Position numbers and translations under genes: made by a program. Shown here piece by piece: positions 23,881 to 26,156 of a stretch of 26,156 nt of DNA (the stretch's first letter is position 1; every line of letters begins with the position of its first letter). Source of the DNA: RGIG3002 sp045546775 (GTDB taxonomy: Bacteria > Bacillota > Clostridia > Lachnospirales > Lachnospiraceae); NCBI GenBank assembly GCA_045546775.1, contig JAZQDM010000015.1, positions 1-26,156 on the forward strand, read 5' to 3'. Under the pieces are notes generated by a model. It worked only from the letters and a program-made list of their open reading frames with translations. It searched no databases and was not told where the DNA came from.

Positions 23881-24906
23881 ATGGAACAGAAAGATATTTT
23901 GATACTTGCAATAGAGAGCTCTTGTGATGAGACGGCGGCAGCAGTTGTCAAAAACGGGAGAGACGTGCTTTCTAATGTGATTTCCTCGCAAATTGCACTA
24001 CATACTTTGTATGGCGGTGTTGTTCCTGAAATTGCATCCAGAAAACACATTGAAAAAATGAACCAGGTTATTGAGGAGGCGTTAAAAGAGGCCGGCGTAA
24101 CGTTAAAAGAGATAGACGCTATTGCTGTGACGTATGGTCCGGGGCTTGTGGGCGCATTGCTTGTAGGCGTGTCTGCAGCCAAAGCAATCAGTTTTGCAAC
24201 CGGCATTCCGCTTGTCGGCGTGCATCATATTGAAGGTCATATTAGCGCCAATTTTATAGAGAACAAACAATTAGAGCCTCCGTTTGCGTGTCTTGTTGTA
24301 TCCGGGGGTCATTCGCATCTTGTTGTTGTCAAAGACTATGGCGAGTATGAGATTATTGGTCGTACAAGAGATGATGCGGCAGGCGAAGCTTTTGACAAAG
24401 TAGCAAGAGCAATCGGTCTTGGATACCCGGGCGGCCCCAAAATAGATAAGCTTGCAAAGGAAGGCAATCCGGAAGCAATTCATTTCCCAAGGGCAAAGGT
24501 CGCAGAGAATATGTATGATTTTAGTTTTAGTGGTTTAAAATCAGCTGTTTTAAACTATTTGAATTCCTGCGAGATGAAAGGTGAGGAAGTAAACCGGGCG
24601 GACGTTGCGGCTTCGTTCCAAAAAGCGGTTATTGATGTTTTGGTGGAACATTCCATCCATGCTGTGAAAGAATATGGATTTGACAAATTTGCCATTGCCG
24701 GTGGTGTGGCATCTAATTCTTCGTTACGGGCAGCTTTTGAACAGGCGTGTCAAAAAGAAGGAATTGCTTTCTATCACCCATCGCCAATATTCTGTACAGA
24801 CAATGCAGCGATGATTGGTGTGGCCGGTTACTATGAGTTTTTAAAAGGAACGAGACATGGCTATGATTTGAATGCTGTGCCAAACTTAAAATTGGGAGAA
24901 CGATGA
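23881..24906 (+). CDS. tsaD: tRNA N6-adenosine threonylcarbamoyltransferase TsaD
   Basis: A 341-residue TsaD (formerly Gcp), the catalytic subunit that transfers the threonylcarbamoyl group to A37 of tRNA. ILAIESSCDETAAAVV starts the ASKHA fold. The metal-binding histidines H116 and H120 are in VHHIEGH, and SGGHSHLV, GRTRDDAAGEAFDKVAR, LGYPGGP, FSFSGLKSA, AGGVASNSSLR and the metal-binding aspartate in FCTDNAAMIG are all present. Length is typical. The ATG lies two bases after the preceding stop with no clear ribosome site of its own, which suggests coupled translation. Its stop overlaps the ispD ATG (ATGA at 24903-24906). TsaD is separated from tsaE-tsaB-rimI by three genes. Confidence 0.97.
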   Translation: MEQKDILILAIESSCDETAAAVVKNGRDVLSNVISSQIALHTLYGGVVPEIASRKHIEKMNQVIEEALKEAGVTLKEIDAIAVTYGPGLVGALLVGVSAAKAISFATGIPLVGVHHIEGHISANFIENKQLEPPFACLVVSGGHSHLVVVKDYGEYEIIGRTRDDAAGEAFDKVARAIGLGYPGGPKIDKLAKEGNPEAIHFPRAKVAENMYDFSFSGLKSAVLNYLNSCEMKGEEVNRADVAASFQKAVIDVLVEHSIHAVKEYGFDKFAIAGGVASNSSLRAAFEQACQKEGIAFYHPSPIFCTDNAAMIGVAGYYEFLKGTRHGYDLNAVPNLKLGER

Positions 24907-25610
24907 TGGCAGAAAAAAATATTGCAATCGTGTTAGCGGCAGGACAAGGGAAGCGCATGCAGAGTAATGTGCATAAACAATACTTGCTTTTGGCAGAAAA
25001 GCCGGTATTGTATTATTCCCTAAAAGCGATGGAAGAAAGTTTTATCGATGAGATAGTACTTGTGACCGGAAAAGGTGAAGAGGAGTATTGCCGGAAAGAA
25101 ATTGTAGACAAATATGGTTTTTTGAAAGTTAAGGAAATTGTGCCGGGCGGAAAAGAACGCTATCATTCTGTTATCCAAGGTCTGAAGGCGGCCGGCACAT
25201 GTGATTATATTTATATTCATGACGGTGCAAGACCGTTTGTAGATGCACAGATGTTGGAACGTGCCCGCGTTTGCGTGCGGGAAAACAATGCCTGTGTCGT
25301 TGCGATGCCTGTAAAAGATACAATTAAAATAGCGGATGAAAATGGTTTCGCAAAGGAAACACCGAGACGTGATCTTGTGTGGACGGTGCAAACGCCACAA
25401 GTTTTTGCGTATGAGTTAATAAAAGATGCATATGATCAATTGGAACAAAAAGAGCAACAAGTAAAAGATGCAGGTGTGTTAATTACCGATGATGCTATGG
25501 TAGTCGAATATTTTAAGGGCACGCCGGTAATGTTTGCGGAGGGCAGTTACTACAATATAAAAATAACAACCCCGGAAGATTTAAAAATTGCAGAAGCCTT
25601 TTTGCAATAA
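24903..25610 (+). CDS. ispD: 2-C-methyl-D-erythritol 4-phosphate cytidylyltransferase
   Basis: A 235-residue IspD, which joins CTP and methylerythritol phosphate in the non-mevalonate isoprenoid pathway. IVLAAGQGKRM is the CTP-binding loop (about residues 9-19). PGGKERYHSVIQGL, YIHDGARPFVD, AMPVKDTIK, RRDLVWTVQTPQVF and TDDAMVVE follow as in the family, ending in NIKITTPEDLKIAE. Either of two adjacent ATG codons (24903 or 24906) may start it; the first overlaps the tsaD stop. ispF, often the neighbour of ispD, is absent here. The gap to the tRNA promoter has no evident terminator. Confidence 0.95.
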   Translation: MMAEKNIAIVLAAGQGKRMQSNVHKQYLLLAEKPVLYYSLKAMEESFIDEIVLVTGKGEEEYCRKEIVDKYGFLKVKEIVPGGKERYHSVIQGLKAAGTCDYIYIHDGARPFVDAQMLERARVCVRENNACVVAMPVKDTIKIADENGFAKETPRRDLVWTVQTPQVFAYELIKDAYDQLEQKEQQVKDAGVLITDDAMVVEYFKGTPVMFAEGSYYNIKITTPEDLKIAEAFLQ

Positions 25611-25693
25611 GTGAATTACACCGCTTAAAAAGGGATGAAAAAGGCTGAGAAAGTGATATAAAAAAAACTTGTGAAAAAAAGTTGAAAAAGTTG

Positions 25694-25722
25694 TTGACAA
25701 AAGAAGGTAAGATAGATATACT
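25694..25722 (+). promoter_or_regulatory. Strong promoter for the tRNA-Ser genes
   Basis: A perfect TTGACA (25694-25699), a 17-base spacer and TATACT (25717-25722). The 40 bases upstream are very A-rich, with phased A-tracts that could act as an UP element, as at stable-RNA promoters. Expected start is near 25729. Confidence 0.85.
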
Positions 25723-25728
25723 AAATCT

Positions 25729-25746
25729 TGCGCTGAATTGAGCGCA
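25729..25746 (+). promoter_or_regulatory. Hairpin at the 5' end of the tRNA precursor
   Basis: TGCGCT (25729-25734) pairs with AGCGCA (25741-25746) around a 6-base loop, at the predicted transcript start and 18 bases before the first tRNA. It is probably part of the leader removed by RNase P. Confidence 0.5.
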
Positions 25747-25764
25747 GTTAAAAATAAACGTTAT

Positions 25765-25850
25765 GGAGAGGTATCGAAGTGGTCATAACGAGGCGGTCTT
25801 GAAAACCGTTTGTCCGCAAGGGCGCGTGGGTTCGAATCCCACCCTCTCCG
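25765..25850 (+). tRNA. tRNA-Ser (anticodon UGA)
   Basis: An 86-base class II tRNA. The acceptor stem is GGAGAGG (25765-25771) against CCTCTCC (25843-25849), with discriminator G at 25850. The anticodon loop CTTGAAA gives UGA between GCGGT and ACCGT. A long variable arm and the T-loop GGTTCGAATCC follow. CCA is not encoded; CTG follows, so RNase Z and CCA-adding enzyme are needed. Confidence 0.96.
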
Positions 25851-25900
25851 CTGGAGATATTCTCTCCTTGGTAATTTAATAACTGAAGTAAATCAGCTTT

Positions 25901-25989
25901 GGAGAAGTACCCAAGAGGCTGAAGGGACACCCCTGGAAAGGGTGCAGGTCGTTAATAGCGGCGCGAGGGTTCAAATCCCTCCTTCTCCG
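25901..25989 (+). tRNA. tRNA-Ser (anticodon GGA)
   Basis: An 89-base class II tRNA. The acceptor stem is GGAGAAG (25901-25907) against CTTCTCC (25982-25988), with discriminator G at 25989. The anticodon loop CTGGAAA between ACACCC and GGGTGC gives GGA. The variable arm is long, and GGGTTCAAATCCC forms the T arm. CCA is not encoded. It is 50 bases after tRNA-Ser(UGA) and in the same transcript. Confidence 0.96.
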
Positions 25990-26015
25990 TTTGGTATTTC
26001 TGCGGAATTACCAAA
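25990..26015 (+). repeat. Inverted repeat after tRNA-Ser (GGA)
   Basis: TTTGGTA (25990-25996) pairs with TACCAAA (26009-26015). No T-run follows, so this is not a standard terminator. The same right arm could instead pair with TTGGTAATT at 25868-25876, just before the tRNA. Confidence 0.5.
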
Positions 26016-26156
26016 GAACCTTGACAAATAAACAGCAATGCAACCCTGAAAATTCCGACGTGACGAAAATCATCTGAAGTTTAAGTCACGAAGAGAAAAT
26101 TCAGAACAACCAAACAAACAAAAAGCCAGATAACAACTGGCGGGACAAACGATTCA
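26016..26156 (+). other. Non-coding tail, probable start of an rRNA operon leader
   Basis: No credible coding frame was found. ACCTTGACAAATAAACAG resembles the CTTGAAAACT-type motif found in Firmicute pre-rRNA leaders and spacers, CGTGAC (26059-26064) pairs with GTCACG (26085-26090), and GCCAG (26125-26129) pairs with CTGGC (26137-26141). The bases at the edge resemble sequence that precedes 16S genes in related organisms. This is recognition from memory; no rRNA sequence itself is in the window. Confidence 0.35.

Noticed and set aside
26021..26043. TTGACA at 26021-26026 as a second promoter
   Set aside because: No -10-like hexamer lies 16-18 bases downstream; it is more likely part of an rRNA leader motif.

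Overview
The window looks like a stretch of chromosome from a low-to-moderate GC, anaerobic, butyrate-forming Firmicute, most likely Lachnospiraceae. The reasons are an etfB-etfA pair (electron transfer to butyryl-CoA dehydrogenase), a ptb-buk pair (butyryl-CoA to butyrate with ATP formation), an ECF-type vitamin transporter, the tsaE-tsaB-rimI and tsaD genes for t6A, strong AGGAGG-like ribosome binding sites and TTGACA/TATAAT promoters. The butyrate kinase route resembles Coprococcus-like members, but I cannot name a species. No phage, IS, CRISPR or integrase signature was seen; apart from one ABC cassette this is mostly housekeeping sequence.

Layout. 1-1789: the end of an etfBA operon whose start lies outside the window, closed by a strong intrinsic terminator. 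1869-6607: a tightly packed ABC cassette (ATPase, membrane-anchored acidic protein with a Tyr/Asp repeat tail, two ABC-2 permeases), followed directly by mtnA (6625-7728) and a small CxxC protein (7829-8032). 8048-8119: a long two-way terminator hairpin. 8152-10195, minus strand: ptb then buk. 10196-10465: a divergent promoter region with a Rex-like site and a leader hairpin. 10466-11419: an anchored SGNH hydrolase. 11517-15250: secA then prfB, the latter with the programmed +1 frameshift. 15257-16465, minus strand: two small membrane proteins (DUF975-type and a DUF4190-like one).

16510-16575 holds back-to-back promoters that drive the minus-strand pair and the plus-strand tex-ribU pair (16626-19733). 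19735-25610 is a long plus-strand run centred on tRNA biology: a YcxB-like membrane protein, tsaE, tsaB, rimI, a small CxxC protein, RNase Z, an anchored unknown protein, tsaD and ispD. From 25694 a near-consensus promoter drives tRNA-Ser(UGA) and tRNA-Ser(GGA). The last ~140 bases look like the leader of an rRNA operon starting just beyond the window, although no rRNA sequence is visible.

The genes fall into three themes: butyrate energy metabolism (etfBA, ptb-buk), envelope and export (ABC cassette, SGNH hydrolase, secA, membrane proteins), and translation and RNA (prfB, tex, the t6A genes, RNase Z, tRNAs). The least explained element is the ABC cassette with its anchored Asp/Tyr-repeat protein and a second permease lacking the expected last membrane helix.
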